A stretch of DNA of 64,000 nt, taken from assembly GCA_038503065.1 (NCBI GenBank), contig JBCAMK010000008.1, positions 806,001-870,000 of the forward strand, given 5' to 3'. Position numbers and translations under genes: made by a program. The notes beneath the pieces are model-generated. The model searched no databases. It saw only the letters and a program-made list of their open reading frames with translations, and was not told the origin of the DNA. The stretch's first letter is position 1. Every line of letters begins with the position of its first letter. The stretch comes from Paragyromitra xinjiangensis (Eukaryota; Ascomycota; Pezizomycetes; Pezizales; Discinaceae). This document shows, piece by piece, positions 19,829 through 31,635 of the stretch.

Positions 19829-22800
19829 TGCAGCCACACCCGATCCCATCAGGCATAGCCATGGTGCAGCAACTGAACTGCGCCAAAGGACAGGCCTCCA
19901 CACTTTCAGTCATTCGCGAAATAGATTCATCAAATAACATCCTCATTGAAATGCTACAAGAACCCTGGCTAGATCATAACGGCCTACCCCCAGCAGCAAA
20001 TAACTTCGACGCATATTTTCCTTGTTCTTTTCCTAAAGTCGTTACATATATTCGAAAGAACCTAAATATTAAAACAATCGTCACACTCAAACCCAATCCA
20101 TATATGATTGCGGTCACCCTACAAACCGCACACATCAAATTAGAAGTGTGCAATTTATACCTCCAACCTTGAGCCAACGACAATCATCACCTACCTTTAC
20201 TTTCACATCCCTTTCACAACAACGCCATAATAGCAGGAGACTTTAACCTACATCACCCCTGGTGGTACGGGGCAGAAGCCGAAACATCCCATCAATAATT
20301 TTCCAGACACATACACCTCACCGAAACAGTGACAGAATGGCTAGAAAACAACAATTTCAGGCTCCTTAACAAACCAGGCATCTTCACTCACTTCCCAAGG
20401 GATGGAAGCTCCCCTTCCATAATTGATCTCACCTTCGCTAGGGGACTCACCGACATACAAGGACCATGGTCAGCTCCCCCTTCAGACGAACACAATTCAG
20501 ATCACATTACAACAAAGACCACCCTATACCTCCACCCTCCCTCCTACACACCTCGACGCCTTTATTCAAAAGCCGACTGGCCCTCCTTCCACAAAATCAT
20601 CCAGAAAGGAGCAATCCCCCTTGATTACAGAAACACACACACAACCGAGAATACCCTCAGCCACATCGAAAACCTGATTAACAGGGCCATTCAAAACACA
20701 GTTCCCCTTTCCAAGCCCAAAATCGGGGCCAAAAGCTGGTGGACACCGCAGTTATCCACCCTCAAACACAAATTAGCCTGGTTAGAGAAACAACGACGCA
20801 AGCCTAATTCCCCACCCAACATTAGACAACAAGCCAATCAGTTGAGGCAAACGTGGAAAGCCGAGATAACCATAGCAAAATGGAACCATTGGCACCTCAC
20901 CCTCAAAGGACTAAACCCAGGCGCAGCATGGAACCTACTAAATAAATCTTCCGCCCGGAACAAATCCACAATCCCAGCCATAAAAGGCAATTCAACCGAT
21001 GAAGAAATAGGCAAATCCTTCCGTCAAACCTTTTTCCCTCCCCAAAACGAACCCCCTCCCCTCCCAAACAACTTTCTACCTACTCCCCTCTTGAACACCA
21101 GCCACCTCACACACACCATAACCCCTCACGAAATAGAAAACCTACTGCAACATTCAAACATGCGCACAGCAGTGGGCGCAGACGGTTTCAACTACCTCAC
21201 CCTCAGAGAAGTTCACAGAGCCCACCCTGCACTTCTATCCACCCTATTCAACAATCTTCTCCAATTAGGACATATGCCTGACAGATGGAAAGTCACTCAT
21301 TGTGTACCCATCCCTAAATCAAACAAAGCGGACTATTCAGATCCCAAAAGTTACCGCCCGGTATCTCTTCTATCATGCTTAGGCAAATTACTCGAAAAAA
21401 TAATGGCCAAAAGACTAGAACAATATGCTACCCTTAATGGAGCTATTCGTTCTCACCACACAGGCGCTAGAAGGGGTGTATCCGCAATAGATTCACTCCA
21501 GCTAATAATAACCCCCGCACAAAGGCAACTCCTCATACCAATCACCAACAACGACCGAAAAACGCAACGCCTACCACTCCGACCTACTCTCCTAGCCACA
21601 GACATAGATGGCGCGTTTAACTGCGTTTCTCATTCCCACTTAATACAAATTTTACAACACTACCGATTTCCAAACTGGAGCATCAATTGGATGTCCAGCT
21701 TTACCACCAACCGCACCCTTGCTTTCAGAATCAATGGAAATCTAGAAACACCACTTCCGCTTAAAATCGGTCTTCCCCAAGGGTCACCACTATCGTCGAT
21801 AGCTTTCGTCATTTACGCAGCCGCCCTTGACTGCATATATACTTCTCCAAATGAATCTTCCACCATCTACATTGATGATGACACTGCCCTCCAGCTAGCA
21901 AAAACCCCCCTTTTTGCCACCAAAAGACTCACGGAAAGACATGAGAACAAGGCACAAAGAGCTGCCTTCCTCAATATAACCTTCTCTGAACCCAAAACTG
22001 AACTGCTCCATCTAATCCCCTCCAGCAGCAGCCTCATAATTAAACAAGGCATACACCTTTTCGACAAAATCATCAATCCATCCCCACAAATCAAAGTACT
22101 AGGAATCATCCTAGATCAACGATTAAATTTTCACACACACTGCCAAAAAGCAGCTTCCAGACTCCGAACATCATTATTCCTAGTCAACAACCTTGTCAAA
22201 AGCAAGGGTCCAACACCTCACCTTTTACACCAATTAGCCCTCACCATAATCCTCCCCGCAGCCCTTTTTGGCTCAGAGATATGGTGGACCGGCACCTCAG
22301 ACATACTCAACCGTCTCACCCCCACTTATCACAAAGTTGCCCGACTCATAACCGGCCTCCCCAAATTCACCCCCATCAATAAACTCCTACCGGAAGCAGG
22401 TTTACCCCCCCTCAAACTACTACTGGACATGCGCACACAGACATATGCAATACGCATCCTACGCAATCCAAACAACCCCATTCACCACATCCTACAACAA
22501 CACATACAGCACAACAGCTTCACGGGCACAGGATTACAAAGAGTTGGCAGCGTTCTATCCAAACTCCTCCGCGGCCCCCCACTCAAAGCTCTTTCACTAC
22601 CCACACACCCATTCCTCCCACATAACAATATCCACATAATGGGCACCAAACAATTGGCAACCCTATCACACACAGACTGGATAAACTCCCTCACCAACGC
22701 CTGGGTGGTTTATTCAGATGGATCCAAATCCGAAACAGGAATCACCGCAGCAGGCTGGAATATCCGCCACATCTTCGCCGGAACCACTTTACAATCATAC

Positions 22801-23550
22801 ACAGGCAATTGCAACCTGGGGCATCATTGCGAAAATGAAGACGCCGAGCTACATGGAATCCAGGAAGCCATATTTCACCTTATCAGAAATTTACCAATAG
22901 ATAACACCAACATTTACCTCTGCATCGACAACCAAAATGCAATCAAGGCATTAGCCGGTGGACCAACATCTAATAGGCAATTCCTAAATGATGCCCTCGC
23001 ACACATCCACACTTTACATAACCTCAACTGCACAGTAACTGCGCACTGGACCCCATCTCACATGGGCATAGCAGGCAACGAAGAGGCAGATCGTATGGCC
23101 AAAGAAGGCCTAACTAAAAATCCCTGCAAACACACATGCACGACTCTAGGATGGCTTTGCCTTCAACCCAAAATACAACTTTTGGCACAATGGCAACAAG
23201 AAACGCCCACCTCGGTTTCCTTACACCCCCCCACAGTAATCAGATTTCTCCGACGATCTCAGGCGTGAGCCATCTCTCTACTACGCACAAATCAGACTAA
23301 AGCGGATCCAAATCCACTTATTCCTCCATCAACATGCGCATGCGGTGAAATATCATCATCAGTTCACCTAGCATTACACTGCCCATTAAATACAGATTCA
23401 CGTCCTCAATGGGGAGACGACTGGCACACAGTGATACTGAACAATACCAATGCAACCGACCTACTCCACTTTATTCGAATGAACAATCTGGTCCAAATAT
23501 CTTCGAATTCACATCTGGACACGATTTCTAATTGCAATTTGCTTGATTAA
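19828..23550 (+). pseudogene. LINE-A F3 ORF2, several nonsense codons
   Basis: This is the full endonuclease-RT-RNase H frame with four changes to stop codons relative to F2. There is a TGA at 20170-20172 where F1 has CGA. There is a TAA near 20296, next to a CGA to CAA change. There is a TGA at 23266-23268 where F2 has CGA, and an early TAA at 23548-23550 where F2 has CAA near the normal end. The long middle part (20329-23265) is open and keeps YIDDD and the RNase H acidic residues. Three of the changes are simple C to T. Confidence 0.85.
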
Positions 23551-23583
23551 GAATGAAAACTGGTAAACAGGGCGGGGGAAGTT

Positions 23584-23828
23584 CATCAGCAAAAACAAAC
23601 GACATTCCTCTGTGGCCTATTTGACCTCTGTGGCCTATTTGGCTCCTATTTGGCCTCTGTGGCCTCTGCAGAGGTCAACATTCCTCTGTGGAGGTTTCCG
23701 AGGAAATTTTGATATTTTCCTCTGCAGAGGCCACAGAGGCCACAGAGGTCCAAATAGGAGCCAAATAGGTCACAGAGGTAAGAACATGATCCTAATTTCA
23801 AATAGGTCATTTTTTGTTCTTGCTGATG
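23584..23828. mobile_element. MITE with CATCAGCAA termini, a long hairpin (Plavaka-like family)
   Basis: This 245-bp element sits in the F3 3' UTR. It starts CATCAGCAAAAACAAA and ends TTTGTTCTTGCTGATG, with TT at 23582-23583 and at 23829-23830. The same place in F2 reads GGGGGAAGTTTTTCTTTTG without the insert, which fixes the 2-bp duplication. It has no coding capacity. Its arms, about 23610-23670 and 23717-23780, are inverted repeats built of the words CCTCTGTGG, CCTATTTGG and CCTCTGCAGAGG, so the single strand could fold into one hairpin. Its ends match E1 and E2, which could mobilise it. Confidence 0.88.
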
Positions 23829-25330
23829 TTTTTCTTTTGTTTCCGGTTATTGGGTATTTCATTTATAAGATTATTTTATGATGGTTATTTGTTTTCTTTG
23901 GTTCGAATGGTTATTATTTTTATTTTTCTTTATTTTGTAGGTTGTTTATTACGGGGAAGAGAGAACAGTGGTGGATGAGGTCATGTATTCTTATACGCGT
24001 ACCATTCGGGTAGCTAGTTAGGTTAGCGACCGTGTAAAATTAAATGAAATTGGAAATTGGAAATTGGGCCTCATCCTGCACGCGAAAAAGATCCCTGCAA
24101 AACTCCAAAAGCTACGTTGCAACGGCGTTACACACTGCAAAAAGTCTCTAAATCTCCGGCTTCATTTCTAACCACTTCCCCGCTCTCGCAACCTTTCATC
24201 GGGCGCATTGCCCCAACTCATCCTGGATTCGCCCCAAACTCCTCCCAGGAGATCCCGCACACCCTCCCCATCTCCTGTGAAGTTGGTAACCTTTGGAACC
24301 AACTTCACCCTCCCCCTCATCGGCAAGAAGCGCACCCTCTCCAACCCTTCACCAGCCCCCGCCCGCTCAGGATCCCCAACCAAACAAATGGCGACCCCTG
24401 GACCTTCCACCAGACAATCTCTTTTCGCCTCAGCAGCTCCTGCTGGGCCCTCAACCGATTCTCAATATATCGACGAAGCCCTCATGCATGAACTCCCGGA
24501 TGATTCCACTCCCAACTGGCTCAGAGACGTCAATAAACATGAGGACTACATGCCCGACGTTGATACAGAAGATTCTACCGAACAATATCTCGCCTGGCTT
24601 TCTAAGTCCAACTTTGCCCGTCTCCACTCTCAAGTGGAGGAAAACAACACCCACCTCCTCGCCAAAGTAGCCATGCAGGAAAACGACATCCTCAGGCTCA
24701 CGGATCAAACCAAGATCCTTCAGGAAATGGTTGGAAAACTCTCCACCACACTCAACAATATGGCCAGGTCTCTCCAAACCATTGATAAAAACACCAGCCA
24801 ACCCACTCGTACCCATATACCAGCCAGCAACCAGCAACAAAAACCACCTGCACAAAAACCCCAAACCCCGCTCCCCAACGACGGAAAGCCCATGACATAC
24901 GCACAAGCTGCAAATGCCCCCGCTGCCCCATTTACTAAAGTCAACAAGGGCAAAAAGAAGAAGGCCCTTCCTCCCAAGCTCTTCCAACCCCAATTCACCA
25001 CTATTAATCGACAAATCATCTTGGAAACCTCCGCCGACATTCCTTCAACAGTTGAAACTTCTTCCCTCCTAACCACAATAAACAAGGAGCTTGCTCCACA
25101 CAATACTTCCATTCTCATGTGCACCAAAACTGCTAGACATAATTTCGTTTTAACTACTCGCCCTGACGAATCTGCTGAGCAAATTTGCCAAGCCTACCAA
25201 AAGGAAATCAAAATGGCATGCGCCCTACTCAAGGTTCCTCTCGGTGAAGCCAGACCAAATTCAAAATGGTCAAAATTCATAATACACGGAATCCCTACCA
25301 AAGCAACAATGGCAGAAGTCGCAGAACAGA

Positions 25331-25920
25331 CATCAGCAAGACCACACAATTCCGTCAGACGTATAGGGCGCTCCTAGCGCCCCTAGCGCTTGTGACGGAA
25401 ATCAATGATCAGGAGATTACGCTGCGTGCGCCAGGTGCGCCAGGTGGAAGTTCGCTGTGCCTGGTGTGCCAGGACGCATCCTGACATTATTTTGATAGCT
25501 TCCTGACCCATCCTGATAGCTCCTGAAGCTTTCGCGAAGGCCTCCGGAGCTCCTCTGGTCCGTCTTGATCATATTGTGCAATAATCGTGATACCTCTGGA
25601 GGATACTGATATGTATCCAGAGCTAATCTGACACCCCTGATGCTCTGCGGAGGACTCGTGAAGATGAGCCTATTGTGTCTGGATCCAGTCAGACGCCTAT
25701 AATTTTACCTCCCAAAGTCCTGATTTGAGCTCCGCGTCTGAAGACCTCGCTAGAAATCATGGTGATAGCTTATTGCGTCCTGGTGAATGCTCCTGAAGCC
25801 TCCTTGCATATCCTTATATTGGGATCTTTGATTTGTGGAAAATATTCCGTATATTACTGCTATTACTATTACCAACTAGCTACAACAAAAGAACTATCAA
25901 TTCCCCTCCATATCCTGTGC
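25331..25920. repeat. E1 left end: TIR and subterminal word repeats
   Basis: After the 13-bp TIR come GC-rich small palindromes (for example around GGGCGCTCCTAGCGCCCC) and direct repeats of GTGCGCCAGGTG. Then come E1 words such as AGCTTTCGCGAAGGCC near 25525, and looser copies near 25600-25800. No gene is seen. Such subterminal repeats usually bind CACTA-type transposases. Confidence 0.7.
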
Positions 25921-26300
25921 ACCAAAGGGTTTGCCTTGATTCGCGAATAAGCCACCGGTATTCTGTGCCTGACCACTTCCAAAGAGCCCATTCGCTTGCT
26001 ACAGTCTTCATAACAGCCCCCGAAGCATTCTCCAACTCCCTTACCGTACCAAAGGTTTTGCCTTGATTCGCGAATAAGCCACCGGTATTCTGTGCCTGGC
26101 CACCCCCAAAGAGCCCATTCGCTTGCTGCAGTCTTCATAACAACCCCCGAAGCATTCTCCAACTCTCTTACTGCACCAAAGGTTTTGCCTTGATTCGCGA
26201 ATAAGCCACTGGTATTCTGTGCCTGGCCACCCCCAAAGAGCTCACCTTGAATAGCCATAGTCTTCACGACAACCCCCAAAGCATTCCCCTAGTCCCTTAA
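25921..26300. repeat. E1 three-copy tandem repeat, 127-bp period
   Basis: Three copies begin at 25921, 26048 and 26175, each with ACCAAAGG...TTGCCTTGATTCGCGAATAAGCC. The copies are highly similar, and the third diverges near its end. Each contains E1-like words. On the minus strand the unit can be read as a Gly/Asn-rich peptide (…NTGGLFANQGK…), but 127 is not a multiple of three, so the frame changes from copy to copy. It is more likely a structural or binding repeat than protein. Confidence 0.8.
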
Positions 26301-26469
26301 AGCATCCTCTCTATCCTCCTCCTGAACCTCGCTGCTATCCACCGTTTCTCCCTCTCCCCCCCCTCCCCCCCCTCCCTCCACGTCACCCTCGCTATTTGAA
26401 GGTGCCGAGGTCTCTACTCCTGCTAGCCATGCGAGGAGTGTCAATCCCGAATGATCTGGAGTGGGAGAC

Positions 26470-28217
26470 CGCTCCCGGCTTGGTGTAGGTGGAGGAATTG
26501 TGGTCTTTCCTCTTCAGAAGGCCTCCAGAGCTTTCGTGAGAGCAAGATTATCTACGCGGAAGGCTTCCACAGCTATAACTTCCTCAGTACCATTTGCCCT
26601 CGAAATCTATAAAGTCAGCAAGCGGAAAAATAAATCCGGATCGTACATACCAGCATTCGTAGCCGTTCCTTCAACACCTCCATCGTGCCCTGCTGATTTT
26701 CAAGGCTAGGACTCCTCCAAGTGTTCATCATTCTCGTGAAGGTTCCTAGAGTGATCACGAGATTTAGTCAAGCTCTCTAGATGGCTCTTAGGATACTCAC
26801 GCATGACGCTTTGATTACTCCCTGTGAAGTCGTCCGGCTTGACATAGATCCCACTGCTCCAAGCCCGCAAACAGTGCCATATCCCAGTGGCTACTAGACA
26901 CACGAAGACTGGGTTGATCCTTTCTAGGAATTCGGGATCTTTGGAACCCAACATCTTTACCCCTTGGAAGTATTTGGCGAATATGACGCTTGTGATTTCG
27001 GGCGCCCAAAAGTGGCATGAGCAGTCCTAATGGCTGTCAGAGTATTCTAGATAGCTTCTGGGGCATTGCTTGTGCTACTTACTGTGTAGTTGTCGGAATG
27101 GCTTAAAAACCTATCGTTCTCCAGGAGATATTCGATTCTGGCAACTATCTCCGCCCGACTTGTGCATTGACGGAGCTTATATAGAACCCCCGCCTCAACC
27201 TTCTCCTTGATCAAATAAATCAAGTGCGATCTGGCCCGAGAATGGAAACTCTTTATCTATTATGTTGGTAGTTAGCAGGGGCTTATAGGGCTCTCGTGAA
27301 GGTTGATGGAGCATTCACTTGAGCCTGGCTGTCAACGCACATGATCACACTCAATAGTAGTTCTTCATTCGCCCTATTCCAGAGTTCGGTTACTATGGCC
27401 AACAGACGGGCAGCAGAAGGTAAAGGCTCCTGAAGCAGTGTATGCTGCTTCATGAGCTCTGCGCAATGCACAACAACCATTTGTGCTGGCCCCATAATCC
27501 TCGAGACACTTCTGCGACCTACATGCCTGGCCGGGATACTCTCATTGCTGGAATCGGACACTGGAGAGGATGGAGAGGGGGGGGTGGGGGGGGGGTTGGA
27601 GGGGAGATGAAGCAGAAGAATCGAAGGTTGCTGTGGCTCTGTGGAGTGCTCTAGGAGCTCTCGATCCAGCTCTTTTAGCCGAGAGTTTAGGCGGGATCCG
27701 ATTGCCATGCTGCCACGTCAGTTCTTGTGGGTCAATAAAAGGGAGTGCTTCCTACCTTCACAACGTGCAACCGCACATCAGAGGCAGCTATTACCTCCGA
27801 GGCTTTCTTCTTGATTGCTGCCAGAGCCTTCGTCGAAACCTGCACAGCTTTCCTCGATCTCTTCCTTCCTAGCTTGCTAGTGGTAATACGTGTCTTTGGA
27901 GGAGGGGGAGCAACTTCTTCATAGTCTTCATCTCCCTCGCCCTCCGAAGTTAAATATTCTTCATTCTCACGATCACCGAGTTCGTCATCCGAATCCAGGG
28001 GCGTGCGTTGCCCCAAAGGAAACTCGATATCGGAAAACTCCTCGGAGCCTTCACGGAGGCCCTGGCGGCTATCTTCATTGCTATCAACGTCTTCTTCGGT
28101 TGTCCCCTCATTGAACTCAAGATAATCTGGATGGGGAGGATCAAGCCTGGCTTTCTTTGTAGCTGATGATTTGGATGCTGGAAAGGCTCTGGAGGAGCTT
28201 CGCTTGTGAGATGACAT
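26470..28217 (-). CDS. E1 cargo gene 1, multi-exon, DUF6532-like
   Basis: The gene starts with the ATG at 28217. Supported exons are 28217-27756, about 27669-27319, 27256-27083 and 27026 to about 26780. The small introns are GT-AG (27257-27318 and 27027-27082, both phase 0). The first acceptor and the exons left of 26780 are uncertain; a further GT-AG intron around 26610-26650 is likely. Exon 1 is basic then acidic (Ser/Lys-rich start, many Asp/Glu). Exons 2-4 resemble the fungal DUF6532 domain: EPLPSAARLL...W, SRARSHLIYLIKEKV, ARIEYLLENDRF, IFAKYFQG and FVCLVATGIWHCLRAWSSG. E2 has a homologue with the same order, phases and orientation. Function is unknown. Confidence 0.65.
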
Positions 28218-28984
28218 AGTATGACAAATGGAAGATAAGGAACGTGGATATAGAAGGTGAATAGGAGAATGTAATATTACGCTGTAAAGACTGAATATAA
28301 GAAGACAATGTGTGCAGAGAGCTTAGAGAGCTTTGGCGAAGGTTGAGGGGGCATTCACCCCTTTATTTGGTGCTTTGATACTCGTAACCCTAAACCACCA
28401 CAATACGTGTCACTTCGGATGACGTCAAAGCTCGTGAGACAATATCAATTTCCTCCTATCAGCCACTAGCTATGAATGGAAGCAGCCTGGATCATACTCC
28501 TGAAGAATAGCTTAGAGAAATGAGCTATAGAAAATAATGCTCTACGAGTACTCGCGACAGCTCTCTCAACCCTCTCCAAAGCCCAAAACATATGCCCGAA
28601 ACTGATACGAGGTAATAATAGTAACAAATAAATAGATAAGGAAATGATATCAATAAGCCCCCAACCTAACGTGGACGACATCTGTAGCCCATCAAAATCC
28701 TCCGTACAACCCTCAGAATACTCGCGAATACCCAAATCCAGACGTAAATAGAAAAGAGAAAGAAGAAAGAAAGAAGAAACCAAAAGATATATAAAAAAGT
28801 AATACTAGCTCCCAAAACCTTCACCATAGCCCCCAGAGCACTCACGAAAAGCCAGATCCAGACGTATATGGAAGAAAAATATGGAAGGAAAATAGAAGAA
28901 ACCAAAAGATATGGAGAAAAAAAAAAACCTGGCCCCCAAAGCACTTACCATAGCCCCCATGGCTCTCACAAGAGCTTGCCTAAT
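28218..28984. other. E1 spacer between the two cargo genes
   Basis: No gene is seen. The stretch near 28320-28360 holds a long copy of the E1 word that is also found in an intron of cargo gene 1 (GTGAATGC...TCAACCTTC...). From 28690 to 28980 there is an imperfect tandem repeat containing CTCAGAATACTCGCGAATACC-like blocks, CCAGACGTA and A-rich runs. It would include the promoter of cargo gene 1 and the terminator of cargo gene 2. Confidence 0.5.
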
Positions 28985-30400
28985 TCAAGCTGCACCACCA
29001 GCGCCAGCATCAGCTCCGCCGCCAGCATCACCACCACCGTCGGTATTCTCACCTCCAGGCGGAGGCCCTGGAGGAGGTGGTGGAGGAGGAGGAGGAGGAG
29101 GAGGAGGTGGTGGTGCCTCAGCTCCGCCGCCAGCATTACCATCATCGTTGGTATTCTCGTCATCTTCAGGCAGAGGCCCTGGAGGTGGTGGTGGAGGTGG
29201 TGGAGGTGGTGGAGGTGGAGGGGCTGGTAGCCCAGCGAGATACTCAGCCCAGTCTGCCGCAGTCCAGATCTTGTCATCCCTCCAATGAGGACTGTTTGGA
29301 GTGAAGCCAGTAGGGTATTTCCTGAGGTAGGCATTGCTCACTCGAGTAAGTGCAGCTTCCTGGCGGTCCCTCCTTGCGACGAGTTTCCTGAGGAGCCTCT
29401 GGAAGGATGCGTCAGCTCTGGGCATTGCCACCTTTTCCCCGGTCTTAGTGACGCGAGCATTGTCGTCGTGCTCAGAATCCTCCGCAGGAAGGTCAAGCAT
29501 ATCATAGTCTTGGTCCTGAACGTACACAAAGCCATCTGGAGGGGGTGTCTGGGCGTCTCTCTCGGCTCTGTGGAGAACCACCAGGACTCTCAGCGGCTTT
29601 GCATTGCTACTGCAGACCCAAGCTTCGACCTCTTCTGCATCTGTGAGGAGTGAATAGCTAGGATTGCCAAAATTCACATCTGCAGAGGCGCCAGCTGGTG
29701 CAGGTCCAGGGTTCTCGGTAGCTCCGTAGAGAGCTCGGAGAGCTCTCCCGACGGGCATATGCTTTTTTGCTAGATTAACCATCTCACGCATGGTGGTATG
29801 GGCAAGGACTCCAGTATAGACTGGCCGGGTCAGAACGCCAAACCATGGATAGGGTACACCAATTGGAGGGAAGCCAATGTTATCCGGATCAACCATATGA
29901 ACGTGAACCACAGGCCGAGGCGGCGGCTGGATGATTGCGGGGATCATCGCGGCGGCTTTGAGAGCAGTCCTCTTGCGCTTTTTGGGCCTGGCCTCCTCCT
30001 CCTCGTCGTCGTCGTCCTCCTCCTCCTCGTCGTCGTCGTCCTCCTCCTCTTCTTCGGGGTTCTCTACCTCAAAATGGCGATCACCAGCACCGGCAGATTT
30101 CTTTTCCTTGGCTCCGACGTCAGCGATGAGAGCCTGGAAAGCCTTCTGGATGTTCTCAGAGGCTCTCTGGTTCTTTTTATACTTATCCTTCCAGGTGGCA
30201 CGCAGTGGTTTGATATAAGGGTGTTTGGAGATCCAGTTGCAAAGCTCATCAAACGCCGCCTGGCCAGAAGCAGTCTCATTAATCCAGCCAGAAGACGTCA
30301 TTTCGGCGGCGAGCTCCTTGCGCAGCCGGCGGTAGGATGAGTCCTTGCCCGTAAGCTGCAAAGTTGCCTTGATATCGGCTACTTTGATACTAGGAGCCAT
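28985..30400 (-). CDS. E1 cargo gene 2, acidic/proline-rich protein of unknown function
   Basis: A single open frame of 471 aa. Residues 1-95 look helical and Lys-rich and could be a small DNA-binding fold. Residues about 112-137 are nearly all Glu/Asp, followed by a KKRKR nuclear-signal-like stretch. A core at about 184-280 (PYPWFGVL, MPVGRALRAL, RVLVVLHRAE) is shared with the homologous gene of E2 at 51.3-52.8 kb. The C-terminus has two runs of 13 or more prolines with Gly/Asp-rich linkers, encoded by triplet repeats. I do not recognise the family. Position and orientation are conserved between E1 and E2, divergent from the transposase. Confidence 0.7.
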   Translation of the reverse strand: MAPSIKVADIKATLQLTGKDSSYRRLRKELAAEMTSSGWINETASGQAAFDELCNWISKHPYIKPLRATWKDKYKKNQRASENIQKAFQALIADVGAKEKKSAGAGDRHFEVENPEEEEEDDDDEEEEDDDDEEEEARPKKRKRTALKAAAMIPAIIQPPPRPVVHVHMVDPDNIGFPPIGVPYPWFGVLTRPVYTGVLAHTTMREMVNLAKKHMPVGRALRALYGATENPGPAPAGASADVNFGNPSYSLLTDAEEVEAWVCSSNAKPLRVLVVLHRAERDAQTPPPDGFVYVQDQDYDMLDLPAEDSEHDDNARVTKTGEKVAMPRADASFQRLLRKLVARRDRQEAALTRVSNAYLRKYPTGFTPNSPHWRDDKIWTAADWAEYLAGLPAPPPPPPPPPPPPPPGPLPEDDENTNDDGNAGGGAEAPPPPPPPPPPPPPPPGPPPGGENTDGGGDAGGGADAGAGGAA

Positions 30401-31635
30401 TCTATATTAGATTTTATTCGGTAGAGTGTAACGGAGGTTCTAGGAGCTATGTTGAGTGCTTGTAGGGTATTCAATAATTACTTATTTGCCTGCAAATAAG
30501 TATTAGTAAACGAGTGAATAAGTAAACGAATAATTGAGTATATTGATAAGCGAGTGAATGTATGTCTGGGAATGAGAGGAGTAGGGTGCTGTAAGGGCAT
30601 TATATAGAGGGATAAAAACCTTTGGGCTTTCGCAGCTTGCGTCGGATGCAACATGAGACATGACTGGCCTATAGCTTGAAACACCTGCTGAGCTTAAGAA
30701 GCATTAGCGAGAGCTCTTACAGCCATCTCGAAACCTCTCAAAGCTTTTGTAGGCTTACCGATACTAATTTGAACTCTTCCGTCGAATGGTCAACTTGAAA
30801 CAGCACCTTCAAAAAACTTGAGGCTCCACCGAATAGCTAATTCAAGTTCCCAAATCAAGCATTAGCCAGAGCTCACAAAGTCATCTTCAAAGCTTCATTA
30901 GCCTGCGATCGGAGCTTACTGTATTGTGCCGAGTGCTTGTAGAGAGTATTGCTTGGTAGGATACAGGAGTGGTCCAGAAAGCCTCTCGCGGAGCAGAAAA
31001 CTCTGAATATATAACCTCTGCTAGAGTTTGCTCAGGCTATTCTGACGTAGTTTGCCTGCTATCAGGATCCAGCCCGTGTCTCAGGAGCTTTGACCTGTTG
31101 ATGGCTCACAAATCATCACTCGCTCCATGAGTACTGTATTCAGCTCTCATTTAGTTCGTTGCAGCCTAGAAAGCATTCGTGAAGGCTTTCTGAGCACTGA
31201 CAGGATCTTTGTCTGTTTTTAGATCAGCTCCCGCTTCCATTTCATGAGTTGTTGGTTTGTCGGAGGAATACCGTTGGTCGAGCCATTTTGATACCATACC
31301 TCGACAAAGGAGGAAAGGAAATATTCCGCTAGCTCTGAGAGTTATCCTCAAGGCTTCCAAAGCCTTGAAGAGTGCTTTAGGTGGTGGATAAAGACCACTC
31401 CCACCATATGGGGTGGGAGTGGTCGAGGTTGAGGTTGAAAGCGGGGCTTGTTTGAGGTTGGTTTTGTTTGCGCTGGCAGGGGTGGTTGGCAGGGATCCTG
31501 CCAAGGAACTATGCCAAGGAACTATGCCAAGATATATCCCTGGTATGGGCGGCACGTGTTTTTGTTTACATCCCCCTGAGCTCTCAGCATTATCGCCAAA
31601 GCTATCGCCAAAGCTCATCAAGCAACTCCGGAAAC
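30401..31635. promoter_or_regulatory. E1 divergent intergenic region with word repeats
   Basis: This 1.2-kb gap separates the minus-strand cargo gene 2 from the plus-strand transposase and must hold both promoters. It contains many E1 words, for example near 30700-30760 (GCGAGAGCTCTTAC), 30860 (AGCCAGAGCTCAC) and 31370, plus short repeats of AAGTAAACGA. No further gene is seen. An open frame runs upstream of the transposase ATG from 31468, but the C2H2 motif and the homologue in E2 favour the start at 31636. Confidence 0.45.

Larger units (their letters stand above)
18105..24063 (+). mobile_element. LINE-A unit F3, decayed, with a MITE in its 3' UTR
   Basis: This is a full-length LINE-A copy with broken ORF1 and ORF2. 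Without the 245-bp MITE and its 2-bp duplication at 23582-23830 it is about 5.71 kb, the same size as F1 and F2. Its 5' end reads ATCCGGCACG where other units have ATCCTGCACG. TTGGGCCTC flanks both sides. Confidence 0.88.

Noticed and set aside
25921..26300. The 127-bp repeats were considered as a CRISPR-like array.
   Set aside because: There are only three copies, they are contiguous without unique spacers, and the genome is eukaryotic.
28868..29288. Gly/Ala-rich and Trp/Arg-rich plus-strand open frames.
   Set aside because: They are antisense readings of the proline triplet runs of E1 cargo gene 2.
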